Part shown: positions 7,201 to 14,673 of the stretch, in pieces
Numbering within the stretch: the stretch's first letter is position 1
How the letters are laid out: the number at the start of each line of letters is the position of its first letter
Source of the DNA: JAGPIS01 sp964635545
GTDB taxonomy: Bacteria > Bacteroidota > Bacteroidia > Bacteroidales > Marinilabiliaceae
Assembly (NCBI GenBank): GCA_964635545.1
Contig: CAZWOA010000042.1
Span: 1 to 26,789, forward strand
Length of the DNA stretch: 26,789 nucleotides
Direction of reading: 5' to 3'
Notes under the pieces: generated by a model
Told to the model about the DNA's origin: nothing
What the model saw: the letters and a program-made list of their open reading frames with translations, nothing else
The model's database searches: none
Translations under genes and position numbers: made by a program

Positions 7201-9045
7201 ATGATGGATGTAGCGAAGTTTGATTGGTTTGTGGTGCCGTTTACCCTGGGATTCAGTTATTTGATTCTCTGGCTCGTTTGGCTGATGATTGGTGTTTTTA
7301 AGGAATTATCGAAGGATGAGAGACGAGAATTTGTGAGGAGTGTATTCTCAAAACAGATTTTCGGTGCATTGAAAGAGATTTTTAATGAGGTGCTCATCCA
7401 TCGTAGTATATTCAAAATCAATCCTTTATTGGGTTATATGCACCTCTGTTTTGCCTTCGGATGGCTTATGCTTATCGTATTCGGTAAGGTTGAGACGCTG
7501 CTCTTCACCGGCGATGCTGCCAATCCGCTTTGGTATCCTCTCTTTTTTAAATATTTTGAGCCCGGTAGTCATTCGTTTATGTTTTCTGCAGCCCTTGAAA
7601 ATATTATGGATTTCTGGCTGCTTTTTATCCTCTCAGGGCAGATGTTTGCTATTCTGAAACGGTTTTTTCCACATAAGGCAGGAATTAAAATTAAAACTCG
7701 ACATAGTAATATTAACCGTATCACTCTTATGGTTCTTTGGTTTGTGTTTCCGTTAAGGCTTGCTGCCGAGAGTGTTACGGTTGCGATGTATGGAGGTGGT
7801 GGTTTCCTCACAGGCTCGTTGGGTACTATGCTTTCAGGGGTGTCGTTACCAGGTTTTGTGCAGCCTATGCTATGGTGGTGCTATTCCATTGCGTTAGGGT
7901 TGTTTTTTGTGCTGTTGCCCAAGTCGCGCTACCTTCATATTCCGCTCGAGGGTGTGTTGATAATTTTGCGCCGTTGCGGAGTATCTAATCGTAAGGTGCT
8001 CAATCGCATGGAGACTCTGTCGTGCAGTGCGTGTGGGCTTTGCCTCGATGTGTGCCCGCTTGCCCGTAACAATATTGCCGGCGTTCAGCCTGTCTATTTT
8101 ATTGAGCGACTGCGTGATGGCGTTGATACCGATGCCGATTTGTGGAAATGCCTTGGCTGCACAAGGTGCGCTTCAATATGCCCGGTGATGGTGCATAGCC
8201 ACTATATCCGTCAGGAGTTGAAAGAGCTTCATAATGAGAGAGTTAATACTAGTGTTGTAGCTTCGGTTTCTGAAGTAACTGTTGATAAACCGTATGTTGA
8301 TGTGGTGCTTTTCTCCGGATGTATGGGGCGTCTAAATCCGTCAACGAAGCAGGCTATGGATAAGATTCTTGATTCGGCAGGTATTTCCTATCATTGGGTT
8401 GATGGAGAAGGTGATATTTGCTGCGGCCGTCCTTTGCAACTTGGTGGCCGTATTGCCGAGGCTAATGCCATGAAACATATTCTTGTGGAAAAGATTAAAA
8501 ATTACAACTTTAAAAACGTGGTTTCTACTTGTCCCATTTGTTACAATATGCTCAAGGGTGAGTTTGATGCCGGCGTGGTTTTACATCATACTCAATATCT
8601 CAAGATGCTGAATGATAGGGGATTGGTGAATACTTTAAGAGGTGATAAATTGATTACCTATCATGATCCGTGCGAACTTGGGCGTGGTGCCAATGTAGTT
8701 AATGAACCTCTGGTACTTCTGGAAAATGTGGGTGTTGTACTGAAAAATGTCGAGCAGGGTATTTCGGGCAGTTGCTGTGGCGGCGGTTTGTCGGCCGTTA
8801 ATCTTACCGATGCTGAGCGACAGTTGGTTGCTGCTTCCACCGCCATGCTTCTTGACGCCGAAAATGCCGATGTGGTGGTTACTGCATGCCCGCTTTGCAA
8901 AAAAACTCTTATGCGACAATGCGATGGCAAGGTTCGCGATATTGCCGAGGTAATGAGCGAATCGCTGGTTGCAAAACCTGCTGTGCAAAAGGTTAAAGAG
9001 ATTAAGTCGAAAGCAGTAAATAAGATTGTTGAATATGTAAATTGA
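7201..9045 (+). CDS. Membrane fusion subunit: cytochrome-b-like domain + dicluster ferredoxin + two CCG domains (HdrED / DsrMK-like)
   Basis: 614 residues. The N-terminal part has about five hydrophobic segments (roughly 12-32, 78-97, 133-153, 175-195, 222-241) with candidate haem histidines (H67, H81, H246), resembling NarI/HdrE/DsrM quinone-reactive cytochrome b. A ferredoxin region follows with C275, C278, C281, C285 (CSACGLCLDVCP) and C317, C320, C323, C327 (CLGCTRCASICP). Two complete CCG domains end the chain: C374, C408-C409, C444, C447, and C491, C525-C526, C563, C566. This is the domain order of HdrE fused to HdrD, or DsrM fused to DsrK. It should connect the menaquinone pool with the soluble Hdr-like subunits. 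Last gene of the operon; M1 and M2 are both possible starts. Confidence 0.9.
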   Translation: MMDVAKFDWFVVPFTLGFSYLILWLVWLMIGVFKELSKDERREFVRSVFSKQIFGALKEIFNEVLIHRSIFKINPLLGYMHLCFAFGWLMLIVFGKVETLLFTGDAANPLWYPLFFKYFEPGSHSFMFSAALENIMDFWLLFILSGQMFAILKRFFPHKAGIKIKTRHSNINRITLMVLWFVFPLRLAAESVTVAMYGGGGFLTGSLGTMLSGVSLPGFVQPMLWWCYSIALGLFFVLLPKSRYLHIPLEGVLIILRRCGVSNRKVLNRMETLSCSACGLCLDVCPLARNNIAGVQPVYFIERLRDGVDTDADLWKCLGCTRCASICPVMVHSHYIRQELKELHNERVNTSVVASVSEVTVDKPYVDVVLFSGCMGRLNPSTKQAMDKILDSAGISYHWVDGEGDICCGRPLQLGGRIAEANAMKHILVEKIKNYNFKNVVSTCPICYNMLKGEFDAGVVLHHTQYLKMLNDRGLVNTLRGDKLITYHDPCELGRGANVVNEPLVLLENVGVVLKNVEQGISGSCCGGGLSAVNLTDAERQLVAASTAMLLDAENADVVVTACPLCKKTLMRQCDGKVRDIAEVMSESLVAKPAVQKVKEIKSKAVNKIVEYVN

Positions 9046-9210
9046 TGATTATTTTGGTTGTGTTGTTTTTGCATTTTCTTTAAGTGAAAGGGGTATTCTT
9101 TTAATTCATCGGCTATGAGTTTGTGTCCTATCCCCATTGCCCAACTATTACGTTTCATTGATTTTGAGTATATTATGAGTGAAATTTCTATTTTATCTTC
9201 ATATAATTGT

Positions 9211-9218
9211 TATTTTTG
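9211..9218 (+). promoter_or_regulatory. Weak candidate promoter (-7 element only)
   Basis: TATTTTTG matches TAnnTTTG, 77 bases before the exported protein at 9296. No TTG at the expected distance. Confidence 0.28.
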
Positions 9219-9295
9219 ATTTTAATAATAACTGATTAGTTCCGTTATAGTTATCAAAATTGGTTGGATAAGTTTCATAAAGGCATATTGATTTT

Positions 9296-10228
9296 ATGAA
9301 GAGTATATCTGTAATATTGGTTCTGTTATTTGCAAATATTTCTGCTGTTATTGCTCAGGAGTTCGATGGTGGCTTTGGCAGTACTGGGCGGGTTGTGGAT
9401 AAATGGAACTCACCGTTGTGGCATGCCGAAACTGCCAATACATCATCGGTAAAAAGTGGTGCATTAACCATTGCCGGAGCCTCCCGTTACGGCTTAAAGA
9501 GCGATTTGGAACTCTCTTCGCATCTGGCATTCAGCTATTTTATTCCCAACCTGGCGGTTAAAAAATTATGGCGGCGCGATGAACAGTGGGTTATCTCATC
9601 CCGGCATTCACTCTATTCTGCCACTCCCGGCCTTAACTGGGCTCAAAAGCAGGAGTATGGTCGTATAGTCGGTCAGGATGATGTTCCATTTATACTGTCA
9701 TCCAATAACGAACTATTGATTAGTAAACCCTATATCGACAAAATGAGTTGTAGCGGTATCAGGCCGTGGCTTATTCTTACAGGCGGAATTGCTCTTGGTT
9801 TTGGCGTTCCTTTCTCATCCTACGACGACCAGGAGATGAGGGTGCAGTTCCTTGCCAATAGGGGGGAGGCTTTTGCCGGGCGCGGGTTTTATGGCGTTGT
9901 GAAGTTTCGTGCCGATTGGGAGATGAGCGAAACAACGATGCTGCGTGGCGGAATTAAATATTTTGGAGGTTCCTTCTCTGGGCATCATGCAGTTGAACTC
10001 TTTGGCGATATCGAATATTTTTTCAATAGCAGATTAAGTATTTCGGGCGATTGCATGATTAGCATTGCTAATTATGATGGATTAAATAATATTGGTATAT
10101 TGCCATTTGCCAATCTTTCGTGGTATTTTGGCAGACGCGAAACGCTCAGTTCAGGTTTGTTCGAGAAGGATGTTCAGAAATCATATTCCCGTAAGAAAAA
10201 TCGTTCTCTGTTAAAACGTATTTTTTAA
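9296..10228 (+). CDS. Exported protein, probable outer-membrane beta-barrel, function unknown
   Basis: 310 residues with a clear Sec signal peptide (residues 1-20, cleavage after AVIA, mature start QEFDGG). The rest has no further membrane helix and shows alternating hydrophobic/polar strands rich in aromatic and glycine residues, for example GFYGVVKFRADWEM and GGIKYFGGSFSG (about 198-225), then paired strands to LSWYFGRRE. This is typical of an outer-membrane beta-barrel, perhaps 8-12 strands. The tail after about 285 is basic (SRKKNRSLLKR), unlike a usual C-terminal barrel strand. I recognise no family. It lies between the Hdr-like operon (250 bases upstream) and SulP (73 bases downstream) and may be independent of both. 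Confidence 0.65.
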   Translation: MKSISVILVLLFANISAVIAQEFDGGFGSTGRVVDKWNSPLWHAETANTSSVKSGALTIAGASRYGLKSDLELSSHLAFSYFIPNLAVKKLWRRDEQWVISSRHSLYSATPGLNWAQKQEYGRIVGQDDVPFILSSNNELLISKPYIDKMSCSGIRPWLILTGGIALGFGVPFSSYDDQEMRVQFLANRGEAFAGRGFYGVVKFRADWEMSETTMLRGGIKYFGGSFSGHHAVELFGDIEYFFNSRLSISGDCMISIANYDGLNNIGILPFANLSWYFGRRETLSSGLFEKDVQKSYSRKKNRSLLKRIF

Positions 10229-10240
10229 ATCCCTTAACTT

Positions 10241-10271
10241 TTTACTAATTGGTTTAATAGCTCTATTTTTG
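10241..10271 (+). promoter_or_regulatory. Candidate promoter of the SulP operon
   Basis: TATTTTTG at 10264-10271 is an exact -7 match; a TTT (10241-10243) lies 20 bases upstream. It is 30 bases before the sulP ATG. Confidence 0.5.
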
Positions 10272-10301
10272 TAGCTCTTATTTTTAAAATTATATCTGAA
10301 A

Positions 10302-12005
10302 ATGCAAACGGTCTTTTTGCCTAAACTCTATACGGTATTAAAAGAGGGCTACTCCCGAAAGCAGTTTGTCGCCGATTTTTTTGCCGGTCTTAATGTGGCC
10401 ATCGTTGCCCTGCCACTCAATATTGCTTTTGCAATCGCTTCGGGCGTTAGTCCCGATAAGGGTCTTGTGTCGGCTATTATAGCCGGATTTGTGATATCGC
10501 TTCTTGGCGGTACGCGTATCATGATTAGCGGCCCGTTGGGTGCTTTTGTGGTTACGGTGTATAGCGTGCTTAGCAATTATGGAGTCGATGGTTTGATTGT
10601 CTCCACCGTGCTGGGCGGCCTCATACTTGTGGTGATGGGTTTCATGAAGTTTGGTTCGGCAATTCAATATGTGCCTTATCCATTGTCTATCGGACTTCTG
10701 TCGGGTATTGGTGTGCTCATACTTGTGTCGCAAATTAAAGATTTCTTCGGATTATCGTGCGATACGTTACCTTCCGATTTTATCCCCAAAGTATCCATGC
10801 TGGCTGCTGCGTTTCACACCATTGATATACTTAGTATGGGGCTGGCAATTTTAACCATTCTCATCCTTAAGTTATGGAATAAACTCGGCACTCCTATCCC
10901 AGGGTCGCTTGTGGCACTGATGATTGTAACAGTGTTGAAACTTGCCTTTTCGCTTGATGTTGAGACTATTGGCGATCGTTTTGGTTCTTTCCCAAGTGAG
11001 TTTCCTAGTCCAATCATGCCTACTATCGACTGGGGTAATCTTCCTAATCTTGTAGGACCGGCTTTTACATTTGCAATTCTGGGTGCAATTATTGCCCTGC
11101 TAACTGCCAATGTGGGTGATAGCGTTATCGGTGCACGACATAGGGCCAATACCGAACTTATTGCACAAGGTATTGGTAATATGGTTGTTGGTTTCTTTGG
11201 CGGAATCCCTGTTTCAGGAGCTGTGGCCCGCACCAACACCAGCGCACGCAACGGTGGCCGTACTCCCATAGCGAGTATTGTGCACGCACTTATTTTGCTG
11301 CTTATAATGTTGTTCCTCGGTTCACTTGCCGAGTTGGTGCCTCTCGCATCCTTGGCCGGTATTCTGGTGGTGGTATCGTGGAATATGATTGAGTGGCACT
11401 CGCTATATGCTGTTTTTAAAGGGCCAAAATATGATGCCCTTGTAATGGCAACTACTCTTATACTAACTATTGTTGTTAGCCTTTCGGTAGCAATAGAAAT
11501 AGGAATGGTTCTCGCCATAATACTGTTTATGAAGCGTATGGCCGATCTTACTCAGATAAAATTCAAGGGGCTTGTGGCCGATGATTTACCCACCGATGCA
11601 CAGATGGTTGATTTGCCTAAAGGTGTGGGTATGTATGAGTTCTCTGGACCACTATTTTTTGGTGTTGCCCACCGTTTTAACGACTTAAGAGGTTATGCTA
11701 CATCCAAGGATAAGGTAATTATATTGAGGATGGAACAGGTGCCTATGATTGATGCTACAGGTATGCACCACCTTAAAATGCTGATAGATACTTTGCACAA
11801 TCATGAGGAAGAGGTGTTGGTGTGTGGCATTAAGCCCGAAGTGCGACGAATGCTCGATAAAGAGGGTGTGCTAAGCACTATCGATAAATCTAATGTTCAT
11901 AATGATTTTGAAGCTGCTCTTGAACATTCCCGCATCCTTATTCGTCTAATGGATATCGACCTGAAGCATGGTGGAGGTAAAATGAAGAAGAAAAAGAGTC
12001 AGTGA
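10302..12005 (+). CDS. SulP/SLC26 family anion transporter with STAS domain
   Basis: 567 residues. An inner-membrane SLC26/SulP carrier of sulfate, bicarbonate or another anion. The N-terminal hallmark ALPLNIAFAIASGVSPDKGL (36-55) and SGPLGAFVVTV (76-86) belong to the transmembrane repeat that forms the anion site; about 12-14 membrane segments run to about residue 415. The C-terminal STAS domain (about 441-545) is complete, with GMYEFSGPLFF and the DATGMH motif (484-489). The tail is lysine-rich. Substrate cannot be assigned from sequence: many Bacteroidetes SulP proteins are annotated as sulfate permeases, others as bicarbonate transporters. No sulfate-assimilation or carbonic-anhydrase gene is adjacent. 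The hydrolase at 12007 starts one base after its stop and is surely cotranscribed. Confidence 0.93.
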   Translation: MQTVFLPKLYTVLKEGYSRKQFVADFFAGLNVAIVALPLNIAFAIASGVSPDKGLVSAIIAGFVISLLGGTRIMISGPLGAFVVTVYSVLSNYGVDGLIVSTVLGGLILVVMGFMKFGSAIQYVPYPLSIGLLSGIGVLILVSQIKDFFGLSCDTLPSDFIPKVSMLAAAFHTIDILSMGLAILTILILKLWNKLGTPIPGSLVALMIVTVLKLAFSLDVETIGDRFGSFPSEFPSPIMPTIDWGNLPNLVGPAFTFAILGAIIALLTANVGDSVIGARHRANTELIAQGIGNMVVGFFGGIPVSGAVARTNTSARNGGRTPIASIVHALILLLIMLFLGSLAELVPLASLAGILVVVSWNMIEWHSLYAVFKGPKYDALVMATTLILTIVVSLSVAIEIGMVLAIILFMKRMADLTQIKFKGLVADDLPTDAQMVDLPKGVGMYEFSGPLFFGVAHRFNDLRGYATSKDKVIILRMEQVPMIDATGMHHLKMLIDTLHNHEEEVLVCGIKPEVRRMLDKEGVLSTIDKSNVHNDFEAALEHSRILIRLMDIDLKHGGGKMKKKKSQ

Positions 12006-12006
12006 A

Positions 12007-12852
12007 ATGATGGATGATTTAAAGATTTCAGTAATCGACTGCGGTTCGTTTAAATGCGACGGAGGTGCAACTTTTGGTGTTGTGCCCAAGGTGCTGTGGA
12101 GTAAAAAATACCCTTGTGATGATGATAACTTCTGTACTTTCGCATTGCGTAGTATTGTAATAGATACCGGCAGTAGAAAGATTTTGGTCGATACCGGCAC
12201 TGGAACTAAGCAGAGTGATAAATTCTTTACCAATAATAGGGTAGAGAATAACCATCTTCTTAAATCATCGTTGCGGAATTGCGGTTATGAGCCGGAGGAT
12301 ATTACTGATGTGTTGCTCACCCATTTGCATTACGACCACTGTGGAGGTGCTGTGGATATGGCCTCGGATGGAACTCTGTTGCCTGCTTTCCCCAATGCCA
12401 CATATTGGTGTAGTAAAACGCAGTGGGATAACTATTTGTCGCCCAATGTGCGCGAAGGGTCTGTCTATTTTCCTGAGAATATGATGCCTCTGTGGGAGCG
12501 TGGCATGGTTAAGTTTGTTGATGAAGGCGTGTGGCTGCGGGGTGTGGAGTTGAGAGTTTTTAATGGCCATACCGCCGGATTAGTGCTTCCGCTTATAACC
12601 TATAAAAACCGGAAATTACTCTATGCAGGCGATTTTATTCCCAACATTGCCAATGTACCCGAAGCATGGGTTTCGGCCTATGATACTATGCCACTATACA
12701 GCATGGGAGAGAAGAAACAGTTTCTTAAAGAGGCAGTAGAAAGCGGTTATATTTTACTGTTTCAGCACGATGCTTATAATGAATGTTGCTCGCTAGCCGT
12801 TGGTCGGAAAGGTGTTGAGGTGGATGAGTGTTTTAGTTTTAATGAAGTTTAA
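12007..12852 (+). CDS. Metallo-beta-lactamase-fold hydrolase (lactonase/glyoxalase-II-like)
   Basis: 281 residues, no signal peptide, so cytosolic. The metal-binding motif THLHYDHCGG gives H106, H108, D110 and H111; H188 (FNGHTAG), D209 (YAGDF) and H254 (LFQHDAY) complete a dinuclear zinc site. The overall layout resembles N-acyl-homoserine-lactone lactonase-like and other MBL hydrolases (COG0491), a large family in which substrate cannot be inferred. The gene begins one base after the SulP stop (M1 at 12007, M2 at 12010) and shares its transcript, ending at a strong terminator. A hydrolase tied to an anion transporter might act on an imported or exported metabolite, but this is speculation. 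Confidence 0.88.
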   Translation: MMDDLKISVIDCGSFKCDGGATFGVVPKVLWSKKYPCDDDNFCTFALRSIVIDTGSRKILVDTGTGTKQSDKFFTNNRVENNHLLKSSLRNCGYEPEDITDVLLTHLHYDHCGGAVDMASDGTLLPAFPNATYWCSKTQWDNYLSPNVREGSVYFPENMMPLWERGMVKFVDEGVWLRGVELRVFNGHTAGLVLPLITYKNRKLLYAGDFIPNIANVPEAWVSAYDTMPLYSMGEKKQFLKEAVESGYILLFQHDAYNECCSLAVGRKGVEVDECFSFNEV

Positions 12853-12873
12853 TATATTGATTTTAGCAATATT

Positions 12874-12908
12874 AAAAAACCGCCTCTTTTTTTAAAAGGC
12901 GGTTTTTT
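12874..12908. terminator. Strong bidirectional terminator between MBL hydrolase and dps
   Basis: A 12-base perfect stem (AAAAAACCGCCT with AGGCGGTTTTTT) around an 11-base loop, with T tracts on both strands. It lies between convergent genes ending at 12852 and 12946 and serves both. Confidence 0.92.
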
Positions 12909-12945
12909 ATTTGTACTTCAAATTTTTTATTATCGTATAAGCTAT

Positions 12946-13422
12946 TTACGATAGAAACGCGTTTAGCATCCATGCAAGTTTCTCTTGTCCAGAGATATAG
13001 TCACCCATTTGAGCTGCTGTTCCTTCGTCATCTGCTTCTCCTGCAAGTGCAAGTATTTCGCGCTGAAGTTTGATAACCTCTTTGATTGATTCAAGAATGT
13101 TTTTAACAGTTGATTCGCCATCACTTAGGTTAGTCTGCTCTTTAATGGTTGAAAGTTTCAAATATTCTGAAAGACTGTGAACCGGTGTGTTGCCCAACAT
13201 CAAGATACGCTCGGCAATCTCGTCAATCTTGGCTGCCAAATCATCATAAATCTCTTCAAATTTCTCGTGTAGCATAAAGAATTTGAATCCTTTAATATTC
13301 CAGTGAAATCCTCTGGTATTCATGTAAAATACATGGTAGCTTGCCAGTAGTTGATTAAGTTTTTCACTAATTGCAGCAGCGTTATCGCTGTTTAAACCGA
13401 TTGTGTCTAAATTGTTTCTCAT
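12946..13422 (-). CDS. dps: Dps-family ferritin-like DNA/iron protein
   Basis: 158 residues from ATG 13422. An in-frame upstream extension to 13485 would pass through the promoter and lacks similarity, so MRNNLDTIGL is the better start. Dps 12-mers oxidise ferrous iron with peroxide and store it, shielding DNA. All ferroxidase ligands are present with the spacing of the family: H40, H52, E56, D67 and E71, in FHWNIKG and LHEKFEEIYDDLAAKIDEIAE. This single-domain length is normal. The N-terminus is short, without a lysine-rich DNA-binding tail, so DNA binding is uncertain. It is divergent from oxyR and is probably activated by it (see the operator entry). Confidence 0.95.
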   Translation of the reverse strand: MRNNLDTIGLNSDNAAAISEKLNQLLASYHVFYMNTRGFHWNIKGFKFFMLHEKFEEIYDDLAAKIDEIAERILMLGNTPVHSLSEYLKLSTIKEQTNLSDGESTVKNILESIKEVIKLQREILALAGEADDEGTAAQMGDYISGQEKLAWMLNAFLS

Positions 13423-13454
13423 GTCTATAATATTTTTTGATTTGTTTACTGATA

Positions 13455-13486
13455 CAAATATATAACAATTTATTGTATAGAACAAA
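13455..13486 (-). promoter_or_regulatory. Promoter of dps
   Basis: On the minus strand TTTG (13486-13483), 20 bases, then TATATTTG (13462-13455): a full match to the Bacteroidetes promoter consensus. The -7 element ends 33 bases before the dps ATG. Confidence 0.82.
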
Positions 13487-13505
13487 CTGATAATTTCTAT
13501 ATTTG
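13473..13505 (+). promoter_or_regulatory. Promoter of oxyR
   Basis: TATATTTG at 13498-13505 matches the -7 consensus; TTG at 13473-13475 is 22 bases upstream, slightly long. The -7 element lies inside the OxyR operator, pointing to autorepression. Confidence 0.6.
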
Positions 13506-13522
13506 CAATAGATAAAATCTAT
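13486..13522. promoter_or_regulatory. OxyR operator shared by dps and oxyR
   Basis: The OxyR consensus is four tetranucleotides ATAG/CTAT/ATAG/CTAT separated by 7 bases each. Here the tetrads are ACTG (13486), CTAT (13497), ATAG (13508) and CTAT (13519), each exactly 7 bases apart; three of four are exact, and the second half also keeps the inner T and A of ATAGnTnnnAnCTAT. It abuts the -33 element of dps (activation position) and covers the oxyR -7 element (repression position). Confidence 0.75.
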
Positions 13523-13526
13523 AGTT

Positions 13527-14492
13527 ATGAATTTTCAACAGTTGGAATACATATTAGCCATCGATAAGCATCGCAACTTTGTAAAAGCATCTCAGGCCTG
13601 CTTTGTAACTCAGCCTACCCTTAGTGCCATGGTGCTAAAGTTGGAAGAGGAGTTAGGAGTTAAGATTTTTGATCGTAGCCGTCATCCGGTTGTAACCACT
13701 TCCGAAGGTGAAGTAATACTTGATTACGCCAAAGAGATAGTAGATAAGGTTGCCGAGCTTACCGATGTAGCATCAAGGCTTAATGATGAGCCGGAAGGCG
13801 ATTTCCGTATTGGCATAATTCCTACTATTGCTACGTCGTTGCTACCCATGTTTCTTTCGAGATTTTTAAAGAATCATCCGGGCATAAACCTTTATATAAG
13901 CGAGCTCACCACAGCATCAATCATTGATAAACTTAATCGCGACGAACTTGATGCCGGAATTCTTGCCACGCCTGTTGGTTCTGTATCGCTCATCGAATAT
14001 CCGGTATATCGCGAAGAGTTTTTGCTATATGGGAAAGGCGATTTGCATACGGCATCAAAAGTAGATATTTCCAGTCTCGATTTAAGTAAATTGTGGCTCT
14101 TGGAAGAGGGACACTGCTTAAGGATGCAGGTGGTAAATCTATGTGATATGAGTCGTGGTGAGCAACTTCACCCCAATCTGCAGTATCAGGCCGGGAGCCT
14201 TGAGTCGCTGCGTCGCCTAGTGGATGCCAATGGTGGATATACAGTGCTGCCAGCCCTGGCTACCATCGACCTAACTGATGATCAAAAGAAAAATCTTCAT
14301 TTCTTTAGTGGTCCTGTTCCGGCCCGTCAAATAAGTGTGGTGGCGGTGAGGCCATGGAGCAGAAAAAGGCATATCGAATTGCTTGCTAATGCAATAATAG
14401 ATGCTGTTGGCGAAAGTAGCATTATTCAAAAACAAAAATTAGATATTATTGCTGTGCCCGAGCATATGGAGCTTAAAGGATTGTTGAGGTAG
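13527..14492 (+). CDS. oxyR: Peroxide-sensing LysR-type regulator OxyR
   Basis: 321 residues. The N-terminal LysR helix-turn-helix covers about 1-60 (FQQLEYILAID, FVKASQACFVTQPTLSAMVLKLEEELG). The effector domain from about 90 carries the redox pair of OxyR: LEEGHCLRMQVVNLC with C197 and C206, the same spacing of 8 intervening residues as C199/C208 in E. coli OxyR, within the same GHCLR context. Peroxide should oxidise these to a disulfide and switch the protein to its activating form. It is transcribed away from dps over an intergenic region holding an OxyR-type operator. ATG 13527 follows the operator by 4 bases. C-terminal tail beyond about 300 is a little longer than in E. coli (305 residues). 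Confidence 0.94.
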   Translation: MNFQQLEYILAIDKHRNFVKASQACFVTQPTLSAMVLKLEEELGVKIFDRSRHPVVTTSEGEVILDYAKEIVDKVAELTDVASRLNDEPEGDFRIGIIPTIATSLLPMFLSRFLKNHPGINLYISELTTASIIDKLNRDELDAGILATPVGSVSLIEYPVYREEFLLYGKGDLHTASKVDISSLDLSKLWLLEEGHCLRMQVVNLCDMSRGEQLHPNLQYQAGSLESLRRLVDANGGYTVLPALATIDLTDDQKKNLHFFSGPVPARQISVVAVRPWSRKRHIELLANAIIDAVGESSIIQKQKLDIIAVPEHMELKGLLR

Positions 14493-14593
14493 TTTATGGG
14501 CTGCATTATAGCATTCGTGTGGCGTAAATTTGTGTTAATCAATTTGCTGGCCTAGCTGCATAAATGGCTGTGTATCTTTTAATAATTTTGTGT

Positions 14594-14601
14594 TATATTT
14601 G
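14594..14601 (+). promoter_or_regulatory. Candidate -7 element for ribF
   Basis: TATATTTG is an exact -7 match 73 bases before the ribF start; there is no TTG at the usual distance. Another match, TAAATTTG, is at 14525-14532. Which one is used cannot be decided. Confidence 0.33.
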
Positions 14602-14673
14602 AAGCCCTATCCAATAAATATCGGTGCTTGAAATAATTTAGCCCATATTTGAGATAGAATAAAATTTGTAGTT

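Noticed and set aside
8661..9158. 165-residue minus-strand frame at the end of the Hdr-like operon
   Set aside because: It begins in the intergenic region but is mostly antisense to the CCG domains, with low-complexity Ser/Thr sequence.
10814..11518. 234-residue minus-strand frame inside the SulP gene
   Set aside because: Antisense shadow of a hydrophobic transporter gene; no start signal and no recognisable domain.
13423..13485. Upstream extension of dps
   Set aside because: It runs through the -7 and -33 elements of the dps promoter; the internal ATG gives the family length.
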